Shown: piece by piece, positions 8,975 to 18,629 of the stretch
Numbering within the stretch: position 1 is the stretch's first letter
How the letters are laid out: every line of letters starts with the position of its first letter
NCBI GenBank assembly: GCA_036646055.1
Contig: JAVXMY010000002.1
Location: forward strand, 186,001 to 250,000
Length of the DNA: 64,000 nt
Source of the DNA: JAVWMQ01 sp036646055
Lineage (GTDB): Bacteria > Bacillota > Clostridia > Peptostreptococcales > Anaerovoracaceae
Direction: 5' to 3'
Program-made: the position numbers and the translations under genes
Notes under the pieces: generated by a model
Told to the model about the DNA's origin: nothing
The model's database searches: none
The model's input: the letters and a program-made list of their open reading frames with translations, nothing else

Positions 8975-11785
8975 TTATTTGTTAAATGTAAATGTCTCTG
9001 TATTTGATTCATTCCAATCTACAGCTGGTACAGGTCGTGAGAACAGGTAACCTTGTCCAATATGGCATCCCATTTCTTTTAAGATAAGTCTCTGTTCCTC
9101 AGTCTCTATTCCCTCTGCCACTACTTTAATATCGTACATTTTGGCTAATCCCAAGATTAAGTTAATAGTGCTTTTTTTCTTTTCGCTATAGGTTAATCCT
9201 CTAATGAATAACATATCTAATTTCAAAATATCTACAGGAAATTTTTCAAATACATTAAGTGATGAATATCCACTACAGAAGTCATCCATTTCAATAGATA
9301 TTCCAAGGTTTCTTAAACCTTGAAGAACCTTACTAATGCCAAATTCGTCCTCTACGCACACGCTTTCTGTAATTTCAATATGAAGTAATTCTGGTGGAAT
9401 TTCATACTCATTTAGTAACTCTGCGAAGCACTCCACAATGTTCTTGTTGTGTAGATCAATCACAGAAGCATTTACTGAAATAGGAATAGAATTCCCCTGC
9501 TCTATCTGCTTTTTGATGGCCTTACAAGTTTCTGTCCAAATGTAATAGTCTAGCTGCGTAATATAACCATGCTTCTCAAAAATCGGAATAAATTCTTCAG
9601 GAGTAAGTGTGCCACGTACAGGATGTTCCCAGCGACACAAGGCCTCAGCCCCTACAACCTGACCCGTTGAAAGGGAAACCTTAGGCTGCAAATACACCTT
9701 GAATTGTTTTTCAGTTATTGCTAGTTGCATATCGTTTACAATTTCTTGCTCACGAAGTTCTCGTTGCATCAAGTTATCTGTATAAATATAACATGAAGTT
9801 TCCTTGTGCTTCTTGCATTCCTTAATTGCTAAAGAAGTTTTAGTATAAATTTCATCCAGCGAAACATTTGGATTTTCAATAATATGTATCCCGGCAACAA
9901 GTCTCATTTTGTAGTCCGGATGAAAGTCCTTAATACTGTGTCTAATACTTTCACTAATTCTTTTGGCAACTGTTTCAATGTCTGCAAACAATTCATAACA
10001 TCCGCCAAATACATCAGCATTGATTCTGCCATAAGTTCCAAGAATAATATCGCTCTTGGTTCTAAAATTCTTCCCTATATCTCTTAACAGCCTGTCGCCT
10101 TCATCTACGCCAAAGTAGGAATTAACCATTTGGAAATTCACAACGTCAATTTGCATAGCAAAAAATTTCTTCTCTGGATAATCTCTTAATAATTTAACCG
10201 TATCTGCAAAGAACTTCTCTTTAGTTGGGATACCTGTCAAATTATCAAACTCTAGTTTTTCCTTTAGTCTATAGTAATCTCTCTTAACATCTACTGAACT
10301 TGCATTTCCATTTTCATAAGATAAGTAAGGAGCAATCAAGTTAGTCATAAAGTAAATAAAACTATAATCTTCTTCAGACCACTGTCTTGGAGATACACAA
10401 TCCTCTACTGCTAAGAAGAAGATTGGATGATTTTCATAGAAGTATGCACCTCCCATAAACGCCTTAACATTAAGTTTTTCCCATGGCTTACTAAATACAT
10501 TTTTTTCTTGTGAAGTATCATTACATAGCAATACATTTTCTGCTGTAAATAAAGATATTAGTTCATCAATTTTATCAAACTTAAATTCCCTAAATTCCTC
10601 ACTGTAAGGGTTAATATTTGGGGCACACCACTCAAAATGGCTATTCCAAGTTGCTGTTTTGCTATTAAATTCAAAAATTGATACACGAGAAGCTTTAAGA
10701 GTTTCTCCCATGGTTTTTAATACAATATGAAGTGTTGCCGGCAAGTCAGATGTGTGCTGAATCATTTTAAAAGCTCGAATCATTGCTTCGTTTTTGCCAG
10801 AAAACTTAATTGTTGAATTAGTTATTACCGGTAAATGAGCAACTTTCTTGTAATGTTCATTAAGACTTTCCTTATAGATATAGAACTGATCTTTGCCAGA
10901 TTTTTTGGCCTGATACATAGCAACATCTGCCTTATTATATAGTTCCTCAAAGGTAGTTCCATCTATACTAAATCGTGCAATTCCAATACTTCCTGAAACC
11001 TTGTAATTATTGTTCTTCCCTGCAAAGTTAAATCTAAATATGCTCTGAATTTCTGCTAACTTACTTTTGACTGCAATCGTATTGTTCATATTCTTAAGCA
11101 AAATTACAAACTCATCACCGCCAATTCTCCCTACAATATCGTCTTTCCTTACTATAGCCCGAAGTTGCTTACCGATTTCTTTAAGGACTCCATCCCCAAA
11201 GGAATGGCCAAGAGTATCGTTAATATTCTTAAAATCGTCAATATCCACAAGCATGAATAAATGTTGGCTATCTAAAGGCTCATATTTCAAGAATTCAGTA
11301 ATAAATCTTTCTGTATGCTTTTTGTTAAAGCACCCAGTAAGCTCATCTGAATTGGCACTTTTCTCAAGGTCTTTACTCTTATGAATATTTCTTGCAGTAC
11401 CCATTAGTACAGCATCTTCACCTAAATAAATTATCTCACATTGACACTTATACCACTCTGGAACTCCATCAACGTCCATTAATCTAATTTCAAAAGAACC
11501 CTTGTGATTTTCCTCTTTTGCCTTAATTCTTTCACACAAAGAAATCACTAGGCCTATATCTTCAGAATATACAACATTATTATCTATTAAGCAGTGGGGA
11601 AAGTCTTTTGTTATATTATTCATATTAAACTTATCAACTGATTGTCCCATGAAGTATAGTTCATTAGAACTTAAATCAACACACCAAAATATATCAGTAG
11701 TATTGTCATTCATAAATCTAAACATTCTATAATAAAAATCAGTTGAATTTGTATTTTCCTCTCCGAAAATTCCCTCTCTTAACAT
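8975..11785 (-). CDS. GGDEF-GAF-GGDEF-EAL cyclic di-GMP turnover protein
   Basis: A 936-residue soluble protein. An N-terminal PAS-like region (about 20-135) leads into a GGDEF domain with intact GGDEF at 222-226 and an inhibitory RxxD (213-216) exactly five residues before it. A GAF-like region (about 340-490) follows, then a second, degenerate GGDEF domain (GGCYE near 594), then an EAL domain with EAL at 714-716, VNAS, ITES, DDFCSGYSSL, AEGIE and GQGY all present. It could therefore make and break c-di-GMP. AGGAGGG precedes the ATG. A c-di-GMP riboswitch and terminator sit in its leader, implying feedback control. Confidence 0.93.
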   Translation of the reverse strand: MLREGIFGEENTNSTDFYYRMFRFMNDNTTDIFWCVDLSSNELYFMGQSVDKFNMNNITKDFPHCLIDNNVVYSEDIGLVISLCERIKAKEENHKGSFEIRLMDVDGVPEWYKCQCEIIYLGEDAVLMGTARNIHKSKDLEKSANSDELTGCFNKKHTERFITEFLKYEPLDSQHLFMLVDIDDFKNINDTLGHSFGDGVLKEIGKQLRAIVRKDDIVGRIGGDEFVILLKNMNNTIAVKSKLAEIQSIFRFNFAGKNNNYKVSGSIGIARFSIDGTTFEELYNKADVAMYQAKKSGKDQFYIYKESLNEHYKKVAHLPVITNSTIKFSGKNEAMIRAFKMIQHTSDLPATLHIVLKTMGETLKASRVSIFEFNSKTATWNSHFEWCAPNINPYSEEFREFKFDKIDELISLFTAENVLLCNDTSQEKNVFSKPWEKLNVKAFMGGAYFYENHPIFFLAVEDCVSPRQWSEEDYSFIYFMTNLIAPYLSYENGNASSVDVKRDYYRLKEKLEFDNLTGIPTKEKFFADTVKLLRDYPEKKFFAMQIDVVNFQMVNSYFGVDEGDRLLRDIGKNFRTKSDIILGTYGRINADVFGGCYELFADIETVAKRISESIRHSIKDFHPDYKMRLVAGIHIIENPNVSLDEIYTKTSLAIKECKKHKETSCYIYTDNLMQRELREQEIVNDMQLAITEKQFKVYLQPKVSLSTGQVVGAEALCRWEHPVRGTLTPEEFIPIFEKHGYITQLDYYIWTETCKAIKKQIEQGNSIPISVNASVIDLHNKNIVECFAELLNEYEIPPELLHIEITESVCVEDEFGISKVLQGLRNLGISIEMDDFCSGYSSLNVFEKFPVDILKLDMLFIRGLTYSEKKKSTINLILGLAKMYDIKVVAEGIETEEQRLILKEMGCHIGQGYLFSRPVPAVDWNESNTETFTFNK

Positions 11786-11842
11786 TCTTCCCCCTCCTAA
11801 CTTTTACTCTCTGTTAAAGAGTAAATAAACTAAATAGGGTAA

Positions 11843-11870
11843 TAAAAAAAGCTACCCTATTACTGGTAGC
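11843..11870 (-). terminator. Riboswitch expression-platform terminator
   Basis: On the minus strand GCTACC pairs with GGGTAGC around a 7-8 base loop and is followed by seven T. Its 5' arm is the 3' end of the c-di-GMP aptamer, so ligand binding and termination must compete. The next gene start is 58 bases further on. Confidence 0.85.
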
Positions 11871-11937
11871 TAGGCTATCTCAAAAAAGATCCTTCGGCTT
11901 TGCGTCCCCACCTCACGGTTGGTTTGCCTTTATCAAA
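11861..11937 (-). promoter_or_regulatory. Cyclic di-GMP-I (GEMM) riboswitch aptamer
   Basis: Read on the minus strand, the leader carries GGCAAACC, a stem capped by a GTGA (GNRA) tetraloop, the hallmark GGGACGCAAAGCC, a second stem with ATCT/AGAT arms, and GCCTAGCTACC. These are the conserved pieces of the GEMM-I c-di-GMP aptamer in the right order. It lies between a 17-bp-spacer promoter and a terminator, ahead of the GGDEF-EAL gene. Whether c-di-GMP turns the gene on or off cannot be read with certainty. Confidence 0.87.
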
Positions 11938-11951
11938 TTATTATTAATCAA

Positions 11952-11980
11952 ATTGTATAACAACTATTAGAAATAGTCAA
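11952..11980 (-). promoter_or_regulatory. Sigma-A promoter of the riboswitch-GGDEF-EAL unit
   Basis: TTGACT (-35) and TACAAT (-10) are separated by exactly 17 bases on the minus strand, about 20 bases before the aptamer begins. Confidence 0.85.
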
Positions 11981-12020
11981 TTACAATTCTGTTATATTAC
12001 CATAGTTTTTTTGTAAAAAT

Positions 12021-12050
12021 TAAAAGCAGGTGTTTACCCTGCTTTTTTAA
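12021..12050 (-). terminator. Intrinsic terminator of the hybrid kinase pair
   Basis: AAGCAGG pairs with CCTGCTT around a 7-base loop, followed by TTAATTTTT on the minus strand, directly after the stop of the 909-residue kinase gene. Confidence 0.82.
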
Positions 12051-12055
12051 TTCTA

Positions 12056-14785
12056 CTATATTGTTTGTGCTAGTGCTTCGTATAGTTTTTCTGGTACTAT
12101 AGGTTTTGCTATATGCCAGTTCATTCCTGCATCTAAACTTTTTTGAACATCTTGTACAAATGCATTTGCTGTCATTGCTATTATTGGAATATCTTTGGCA
12201 TCTTTGTGACTGGATTTTCTAATTTGTCTAGCTGCTTCTAACCCGTCCATTACTGGCATTCTAATGTCCATTAATATTGCAGCATATTCTCCTTCCGAAG
12301 AACCGTTAAACTGGTTTACACCTTCTGCACCATCTTTGGCCATATCAACCTTAAGAGCGATTTTTTCCAGAAGCTTGCTCACTACTATTCTATTAATTGG
12401 ATGATCCTCACATGCTAGAATCTTTTTGCCAGCTAATTTAGTGATATCTAGTTGGTTATTCTTACCTTTTTCTTTAGAGTTAACCTGCATAGGGACTGGC
12501 ATAGTTACTATAAATGTAGTTCCTTGGCCAAGTTTGCTTGACACTTTAATATCTCCTCCCAAAAATTCAACTATGCTTTTTACAATGGATAGGCCTAGAC
12601 CTGTGCCCTGGTAATCTAGATCAACTGCATTGGAACGATAGAAGGTGTCAAATATATGGGTTGTAGTTTCTTCATCCATTCCGATACCGTTGTCGGTAAT
12701 TGTAAACTGGTAAATTGTAAAGTTTTTTCTGCCATAAGGTAGTTCATCAAATTCAACTTTGATGGTTCCTCCTTCTGGAGTAAACTTTATTGCGTTTCCA
12801 ATTAGATTATCTAACACACGTCGAACTTTTTTGAAGTCTCCTCTACACTTTACATTTTTAATTCTATCAACATGAACGAAATTAATGTTTTTGCCTCTTG
12901 CTGCTGCCTCTGTACGTTCTATAAGATTTTCGTATTCTTCTTGGTGAGAAAAATCTTGAACTTCTAGATCCATGACCCCTGACTCAATTTTGCTCATATC
13001 TAATATATTGTTTAATAGGGATAGTAGATGTGCTGAAGATTTGGAGATAATGTCTAAACTTTCCCTCATCTGCTCTATATTTTCTGTGTCTGATAGGGCG
13101 ATTTCTGCCATTCCAACTATTGCATTCATAGGTGTTCTAATGTCATGACTCATTGAAGCTAAGAAATCAGACTTGGCATGATTAGCTTTGTGTGCAATGT
13201 CCAAAGCATCTTCAAGGGCCTGCTGTTGCTTGGCCTGTTCCTCAACAGACTCAGTTATATCTGTTACTGATATGCAAATTAATCCTATTTCTTTATCTCC
13301 GTAATAACTTTTGAAATTTTTGACCTTAGTCTTCCCATTTTTATATTTAACAGAGATATCCTTTGAGTAAACATCCTGTGTCTTTAGTGTCTCTCTAATT
13401 TTTGACATGGAAAATTCTTCAAGGATTGCTTCCATTCCTTGAGCAATCTCTAGTTTTTCTTCATAAATGTCTTTTCCCTTTTTATTGTCTTTTATAAGAC
13501 CCTTCTTTTCTCCTGCTTTAGAGTTCTGAGAGTTGGTAAAAACATGGAATACATCTTCAGTTAATTCGTCTACTCCAACTAAAATATTAAAACTATTATC
13601 TATAGTTTTTTCTAACATCTTATCTTTTTTGTATTGTACTGTTTCATCTGTAACTGTCATATATGACATAAGTTCCCCTGTTGTAGTATTTTTGGCAACT
13701 TCGATTTTAATATGCATATATATAGTTTTGTTTTGATAGATGGAGTTTACTAGACTAGAAAAATAATGTTCCGTCTGACCTTTTTCATATTTATCAATTA
13801 GGTTTTGGTCACTAATCATCTCATTTAATTTGTCCTTGTCCCTCACCCCTGCAAAAATTCTTTGTAGCAATTCTTCTCTAGGTCTGTTTATATTCTCAGA
13901 GAAATCTTCTCCCATTGAGTTGTCTATTTCAACAACTTGATTATTTGTAAGTGAAGAGTAAGCTGAAAGCAAGAAGTTGTTTGGTAAATTAGTTTTTTGT
14001 CTAAGCCTTCCATTCTCATAACGAATTTTTTCCAAGTTGGCTTCATGGATGTCTATACATGTACCTAGAATTTTATTGTGATCCCCTTGGTTTTTCTTCA
14101 GTACGAAATATGTAACTCGAGTCCACCTAAAGTCTTTATGTGTCTTGTAGTAGAGTCTTAATTCTTCTTCGACTTTATTTTCTCCATCTCTCATTCTTTC
14201 AAAAATTCTATAATATATATCCACATCATTTGGATGAATTGTACCTCTCTCTATTATTGTTTCTATGGCATTTTCTAATGCTTCTTCCCCTTCTTTGCTC
14301 CAACTGTAGCCTGTGCCATTTGGAAAGTACATAATATCTGTATCCAAGTCATACTGCCAAGTTTGAACTCCATAAGTTTCAGTAGAAAGAATGTAGGCTT
14401 GTTCTAATTCCTTAAATTCATTAACATTTGACACTGTACAAATTGCTCTGTCCGGCTGTCTATTTTCATCTAATATAACTGTGCATTTGTAAAAATACCA
14501 TATAAATCTTTTGGCTTTTACGGAATAAATTCTAGCATAAAACTCTTCGTACATTGAGCCTTGGTCAATATTCTTAAATGCTGCAGTATACTTAATTTGA
14601 TCCTCTTTATGTACAGTATAGTATTCCATAAAACTTTCTGGAAAGTTCTCTAGTTTATCTCCTGCTATTTCTACAGCCACTGTTTTATTGTTAGCATAAG
14701 CAATATGATTTTTGATATCATATTCAAAATACGTTAGGCTAGAATGCTTTAAAGCAATTCCAAAAATTTTGTCGTTGTTAACCAT
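12056..14785 (-). CDS. PAS-domain hybrid sensor histidine kinase
   Basis: A 909-residue kinase with no clear membrane segment. The N-terminal ~510 residues hold several PAS-like sensor regions (GTCIDIHEANLEK and ICISVTDITESVEE mark PAS/PAC ends). The HisKA domain has SHDIRTPMNAIVG with His547; the ATPase domain shows DNLIGNAIKFTP, DNGIGM and GTGLGLSIVK. A C-terminal receiver carries CEDHPIN, the LMDIRMPVMDG phospho-acceptor Asp, and MTANAF. It probably senses a cytoplasmic signal. It overlaps the upstream kinase gene by eight bases, so the two are co-translated. No separate response regulator or output domain is nearby. Confidence 0.92.
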   Translation of the reverse strand: MVNNDKIFGIALKHSSLTYFEYDIKNHIAYANNKTVAVEIAGDKLENFPESFMEYYTVHKEDQIKYTAAFKNIDQGSMYEEFYARIYSVKAKRFIWYFYKCTVILDENRQPDRAICTVSNVNEFKELEQAYILSTETYGVQTWQYDLDTDIMYFPNGTGYSWSKEGEEALENAIETIIERGTIHPNDVDIYYRIFERMRDGENKVEEELRLYYKTHKDFRWTRVTYFVLKKNQGDHNKILGTCIDIHEANLEKIRYENGRLRQKTNLPNNFLLSAYSSLTNNQVVEIDNSMGEDFSENINRPREELLQRIFAGVRDKDKLNEMISDQNLIDKYEKGQTEHYFSSLVNSIYQNKTIYMHIKIEVAKNTTTGELMSYMTVTDETVQYKKDKMLEKTIDNSFNILVGVDELTEDVFHVFTNSQNSKAGEKKGLIKDNKKGKDIYEEKLEIAQGMEAILEEFSMSKIRETLKTQDVYSKDISVKYKNGKTKVKNFKSYYGDKEIGLICISVTDITESVEEQAKQQQALEDALDIAHKANHAKSDFLASMSHDIRTPMNAIVGMAEIALSDTENIEQMRESLDIISKSSAHLLSLLNNILDMSKIESGVMDLEVQDFSHQEEYENLIERTEAAARGKNINFVHVDRIKNVKCRGDFKKVRRVLDNLIGNAIKFTPEGGTIKVEFDELPYGRKNFTIYQFTITDNGIGMDEETTTHIFDTFYRSNAVDLDYQGTGLGLSIVKSIVEFLGGDIKVSSKLGQGTTFIVTMPVPMQVNSKEKGKNNQLDITKLAGKKILACEDHPINRIVVSKLLEKIALKVDMAKDGAEGVNQFNGSSEGEYAAILMDIRMPVMDGLEAARQIRKSSHKDAKDIPIIAMTANAFVQDVQKSLDAGMNWHIAKPIVPEKLYEALAQTI

Positions 14786-16919
14786 TAATTATATCCTCTT
14801 TATTTTTACTTAATTGTTCCACTAATGTATCATACAATTCTTTTGGATCAATTGGCTTGCTTAAATGCAGATTCATTCCAGCTTCTTTGGTTTTAGCTAT
14901 ATCTTCAGCTAGTGTATTTGCCGTCATTGCAATAATAGGAATATCTCTTGCCTGTGGGTGATTAGAATTTCTAATTTCTTTAGCCGCTGTAATCCCATCA
15001 ACTACTGGCATTCTAATATCCATTAGAATCAAATCGTAATAGCCACTTTCTGACCTTTGGAATTTATCTATGCCTATTCGTCCATTTTCGGCAACATCTA
15101 TTATAATGTCTTGTTTGCTAAGTATTTTTTTTGTAATCTTAATATTCATAGGATGATCTTCACAAAGCAATATTCTCTTACCCTTGAGTCTTTCATAGTT
15201 TAGTTGAATATTCCCTTTGTTAGTCTGGTTAGATTCACCCTGCTCGACTAATTGTAATGGGAAGGCTACTACCATAGAAGTTCCCTTATTTATTTCAGAT
15301 TCACAGGCAATACTTCCACCTATAAGTTCTATTATATTTTTTACAATTGATAGACCAAGACCTGTTCCTGCGTAGCTAGAAGTAATCTTGTTGTATTCTT
15401 GAGCAAATGGTTCAAACATCTTCTTCTGGAATTCTTCGCTCATACCAATACCGTTATCCTTAATTGTAACTCTAAAGTTGGCAATATTATCTTTGTATGA
15501 ATCTAAGTCTATAGTTACAGTTATTTCGCCATTTTCCGGTGTGAATTTTGTTCCATTTGAAATAAGATTTACGAAAACCTGCTTAAACCTCAATGTGTCT
15601 AACAGGCAGTACTGTGGTAATTTGTCTACATCGAAGTTCATATTAAGTGTAAGGTCTATGTTTTTTTCATCCATTCCCGGTTTAACAATTTTGATTATTT
15701 CAGCAATAGTTTCAAATACATTGACCTTTGTTAGGTTAATTTTGATTCCCTTTGATTCTACCTTTTGAATATCTAATACATCGTTTATCAAGTTAAGCAA
15801 GTACTTACCTGAAGTGTTAATATCTCTTAAGTACTCTTTTAAATTTTCTTCGCCCTCTTCTTCAATTCCCATTTTTGAGAATGACAAAATGGCATTCATT
15901 GGAGTTCTCATATCATGGCTTACTCTTGAAATAAAATCAGACTTAGCTGCATTGGCAGCATTAGAAATTTCAAGTTCACGTGCCATTTGCTTTTTATGTT
16001 TTTTGTCCAGCTCATTTCGCTCTCTATAAATTACTAACAGTAAAGTAATAAGAACGCTTAAAACAATTCCCTGTAAAATCCAAAATACTGCTGTATTAGA
16101 CAAGAAACTTGATACATTTATCTTTACATCTGAGGCCTTAATTACTAAATTTAATCTAACTGAGGTATTATAAAATTGAATTTCTTCTGATCTTACAATA
16201 TATTTTTTACCTGCTTCCATATGTTCACAATAACGTACCCCTTTTTCATCGTTCTCTTCATATCTCTTACATGCAACAACCTCCTCTAAAAGGGCCTTGT
16301 CTACATTTTCGTCTTTTTTAAATGGGTCCAAAACTCGCCCATCCTTGGTTGTTATAAATATAGTTTCTTTGGCTCTTTCGCTATTGTCTCCTGCGTTGGA
16401 CAAGTACTTATCTAAACTATAACTACCATGAATAATTCCATCAGCCTTCCCATTTTTCATAATAGGTTCAGCCGATATAATGAAACTCTTTGTATTGTCA
16501 ACTCTGCCCTTATCAATTAAGCTAGTAGTAGATTCTCCTTTCATTCCTGCTATGAAGTAGGGTCTATCCTTTAGATATATGCCTTTTTTGCCTTCCATGT
16601 TAATGGCATAGCCATCCTTACTGGTTTTTGCAATATAAGAAAACCCTTCTTGTGACTGAACAGCTTTCATTGTATTTATAATCTCTTGCTCACTTGGATT
16701 TTCAATATTGGCAAATGTATTTGCAAGAGCCTTTAATACTGAATCCATCTGTATTTCTGTTACTTTCATTGTCCCTTTGAATTTATCCATTTTCTCTTCA
16801 AGAGATATTGTTTTTACATCCAAAACTGCGCCTTTAATGTATACAAACCCAAAGATCAAATTTGCCGCTAAGCAAAAAATTACAATTATTATTATATTTT
16901 TTTTAGTGTTATTTCTCAT
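14778..16919 (-). CDS. Membrane Cache-domain hybrid sensor histidine kinase
   Basis: A 713-residue membrane kinase. A first membrane helix (about 8-28) and a second (about 278-298) bracket an extracellular Cache-type sensor with the YLKDRPYFIAGM motif (near 115-126), typical of dCache domains that bind small ligands. The cytoplasmic part has VSHDMRTPMNAIL (His335), NLISNGTKFTP, DNGIGM, GTGLGLSIVK and a receiver with CEDHPMN, LMDIRMPVVDG and MTANT. AAGGA precedes the ATG. It is the first gene of a two-kinase operon; its receiver closely resembles those of the other two hybrid kinases in the window. Confidence 0.92.
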   Translation of the reverse strand: MRNNTKKNIIIIVIFCLAANLIFGFVYIKGAVLDVKTISLEEKMDKFKGTMKVTEIQMDSVLKALANTFANIENPSEQEIINTMKAVQSQEGFSYIAKTSKDGYAINMEGKKGIYLKDRPYFIAGMKGESTTSLIDKGRVDNTKSFIISAEPIMKNGKADGIIHGSYSLDKYLSNAGDNSERAKETIFITTKDGRVLDPFKKDENVDKALLEEVVACKRYEENDEKGVRYCEHMEAGKKYIVRSEEIQFYNTSVRLNLVIKASDVKINVSSFLSNTAVFWILQGIVLSVLITLLLVIYRERNELDKKHKKQMARELEISNAANAAKSDFISRVSHDMRTPMNAILSFSKMGIEEEGEENLKEYLRDINTSGKYLLNLINDVLDIQKVESKGIKINLTKVNVFETIAEIIKIVKPGMDEKNIDLTLNMNFDVDKLPQYCLLDTLRFKQVFVNLISNGTKFTPENGEITVTIDLDSYKDNIANFRVTIKDNGIGMSEEFQKKMFEPFAQEYNKITSSYAGTGLGLSIVKNIIELIGGSIACESEINKGTSMVVAFPLQLVEQGESNQTNKGNIQLNYERLKGKRILLCEDHPMNIKITKKILSKQDIIIDVAENGRIGIDKFQRSESGYYDLILMDIRMPVVDGITAAKEIRNSNHPQARDIPIIAMTANTLAEDIAKTKEAGMNLHLSKPIDPKELYDTLVEQLSKNKEDIING

Positions 16920-17073
16920 AATTATTCCTTACTTGGTAACAGGGATATAACCCTTTCTATTTTATCACAAAGTAGGGTTAATTGGAATGAAAAACTCACC
17001 TTGACAATTCCTCATTTATGAGGTAAATTAATCACGTATTATATATGTTTATAATTTGGATAAACGTTTCTAC

Positions 17074-17136
17074 AAACTGCCTAACAGTTTACTATGATTC
17101 ACAAAGTCGCAGTATATTTGTAGGCAGTTTTTATAA
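17074..17136 (+). promoter_or_regulatory. Attenuator-like leader hairpins
   Basis: The 5' leader of the FAD oxidoreductase gene contains AAACTGCCTA at 17074-17083, able to pair with either CAGTTT at 17085-17090 (short hairpin) or TAGGCAGTTT at 17121-17130, which is followed by TTTATAAT. The two pairings exclude each other, as in a terminator/antiterminator switch. The long-loop stem ends 11 bases before the ribosome site. No known riboswitch class was recognised. Confidence 0.5.
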
Positions 17137-17152
17137 TATAGGAGGTATTTAA

Positions 17153-18547
17153 ATGTACGATTTAGTTATTGTAGGAGCAGGACCAGCCGGTGTATTCACA
17201 GCTCTTGAACTAATCAGAGGCGGAAGCCAAAAGAAAATTTTAATAGTTGAAAAAGGAATTCCAATTGAGAAGAGAACATGTCCAAAAACAAAAACTCATA
17301 AGTGCGTTAACTGTAACCCTTGCAACATTACTACTGGTTTTAGTGGTGCTGGCGCTTTCTCTGATGGGAAGCTTTCATTAAGCTACGAAGTTGGCGGAGA
17401 TTTACCAGACTTAATTGGTGCCGACAAGGCCCAAGAACTTATTAACTACACAGATAAAATTTATTTAGAGTTTGGTGCTGATTCCAAAATTGAAGGTATT
17501 GGTGACAAGGCTGGCATTAAGGAAATCCGTAAAAGAGCAATTCAGGCAGGGCTTCAATTAGTAGATTGCCCAATTCGACATTTAGGCACAGAAAAAGCTC
17601 AAGAACTTTACTATGCAATTGAAAAATATTTGCTTGATAAGGGTGTTGAGATTTTATTCTCACATCAATGTGCTGATGTTTTAATAGAAAATAGCAAATG
17701 CACAGGTGTTGTTATTGAAAAGAATAATGGTACAGATAGAAAAACTATTCTTGCTAATGATGTTGTTATTGCAACAGGTAGACGAGGTGCAGATTGGCTA
17801 GAAAAGATTTGCGCTAAATATGATGTTGCCCATAAACCTGGAACTGTGGATATTGGAGTTAGAGTTGAAGTTAGAAATGAAATTATGGAAGATGTTAACA
17901 ATGTTCTATATGAATCAAAATTAATTGGATATCCAAAACCATTTAAGAACAAGGTTCGAACATTTTGTCAGAACCCTGGAGGCTTCGTTAGTCAAGAAAA
18001 CTATGATAATGATTTGGCTGTAGTTAATGGACATTCTTACAAGGATCTAAAATCTGATAACACTAATTTATCAATTCTATGTTCACATAATTTTACTGAG
18101 CCCTTTAATCAGCCTATTGAGTATGCTCAAAAAATCGGAGAATTGACTAATATGCTTGGAGAAGGGCGAATCTTAGTTCAAAGATATGGGGACATTCTAG
18201 ATGGCAAAAGGACTTGGCCAAAAGAACTTGCCAGATCAAATGTTAAGCCTACACTTCCAGATGCAGTTGCAGGTGACATCACTTCAGCAATGCCATATAG
18301 AGCAATGCTAAATATAATTAATTTTATACAGTCAGTAGATCATGTTGTCCCTGGATTTGCAGGAACTGAAACATTGCTTTACTCTCCGGAACTTAAATTC
18401 TACAGCAACAAAGTTAAAATGGATGAAAATTTAAATACAAACATTGAAAACTTCTATTGTCTTGGAGATTCAAGTGGTTGGACAAGAGGACTGATGATGG
18501 CATCGACTATGGGTGTTATTTTGGGACAAAAATTACTATCTGAATGA
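17153..18547 (+). CDS. FAD-dependent oxidoreductase (COG2509-type)
   Basis: A 464-residue protein with an N-terminal Rossmann fold (IVGAGPAGVFTALEL) binding FAD, a Cys-containing segment CPKTKTHKCVNCNPC after residue 40, the GFSGAGAFSDGKLSL motif, a second dinucleotide region (VVIATGRRGADWL) and a C-terminal GDSSGWTRGLMMAS FAD contact. This pattern marks the uncharacterised FAD-dependent dehydrogenases related to the HI0933/GidA-like group. The cluster of four Cys may bind a metal or iron-sulphur centre (inference). AGGAGG lies six bases before ATG. It is a single-gene unit between an attenuator-like leader and a strong terminator. Confidence 0.88.
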   Translation: MYDLVIVGAGPAGVFTALELIRGGSQKKILIVEKGIPIEKRTCPKTKTHKCVNCNPCNITTGFSGAGAFSDGKLSLSYEVGGDLPDLIGADKAQELINYTDKIYLEFGADSKIEGIGDKAGIKEIRKRAIQAGLQLVDCPIRHLGTEKAQELYYAIEKYLLDKGVEILFSHQCADVLIENSKCTGVVIEKNNGTDRKTILANDVVIATGRRGADWLEKICAKYDVAHKPGTVDIGVRVEVRNEIMEDVNNVLYESKLIGYPKPFKNKVRTFCQNPGGFVSQENYDNDLAVVNGHSYKDLKSDNTNLSILCSHNFTEPFNQPIEYAQKIGELTNMLGEGRILVQRYGDILDGKRTWPKELARSNVKPTLPDAVAGDITSAMPYRAMLNIINFIQSVDHVVPGFAGTETLLYSPELKFYSNKVKMDENLNTNIENFYCLGDSSGWTRGLMMASTMGVILGQKLLSE

Positions 18548-18590
18548 AAAAAAGCCATAAGTGTTTATATAAGCACTTATGGCTTTTTTG
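18547..18590. terminator. Strong bidirectional terminator
   Basis: AAAAGCCATAAGTG pairs perfectly with CACTTATGGCTTTT around a ~12-base loop, with A-runs and T-runs on either side. It separates the FAD oxidoreductase gene (+) from the LRR gene (-). Confidence 0.93.
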
Positions 18591-18629
18591 CTACTATATA
18601 TTCTTCACTAACCCACTGCCTTTGTATCC

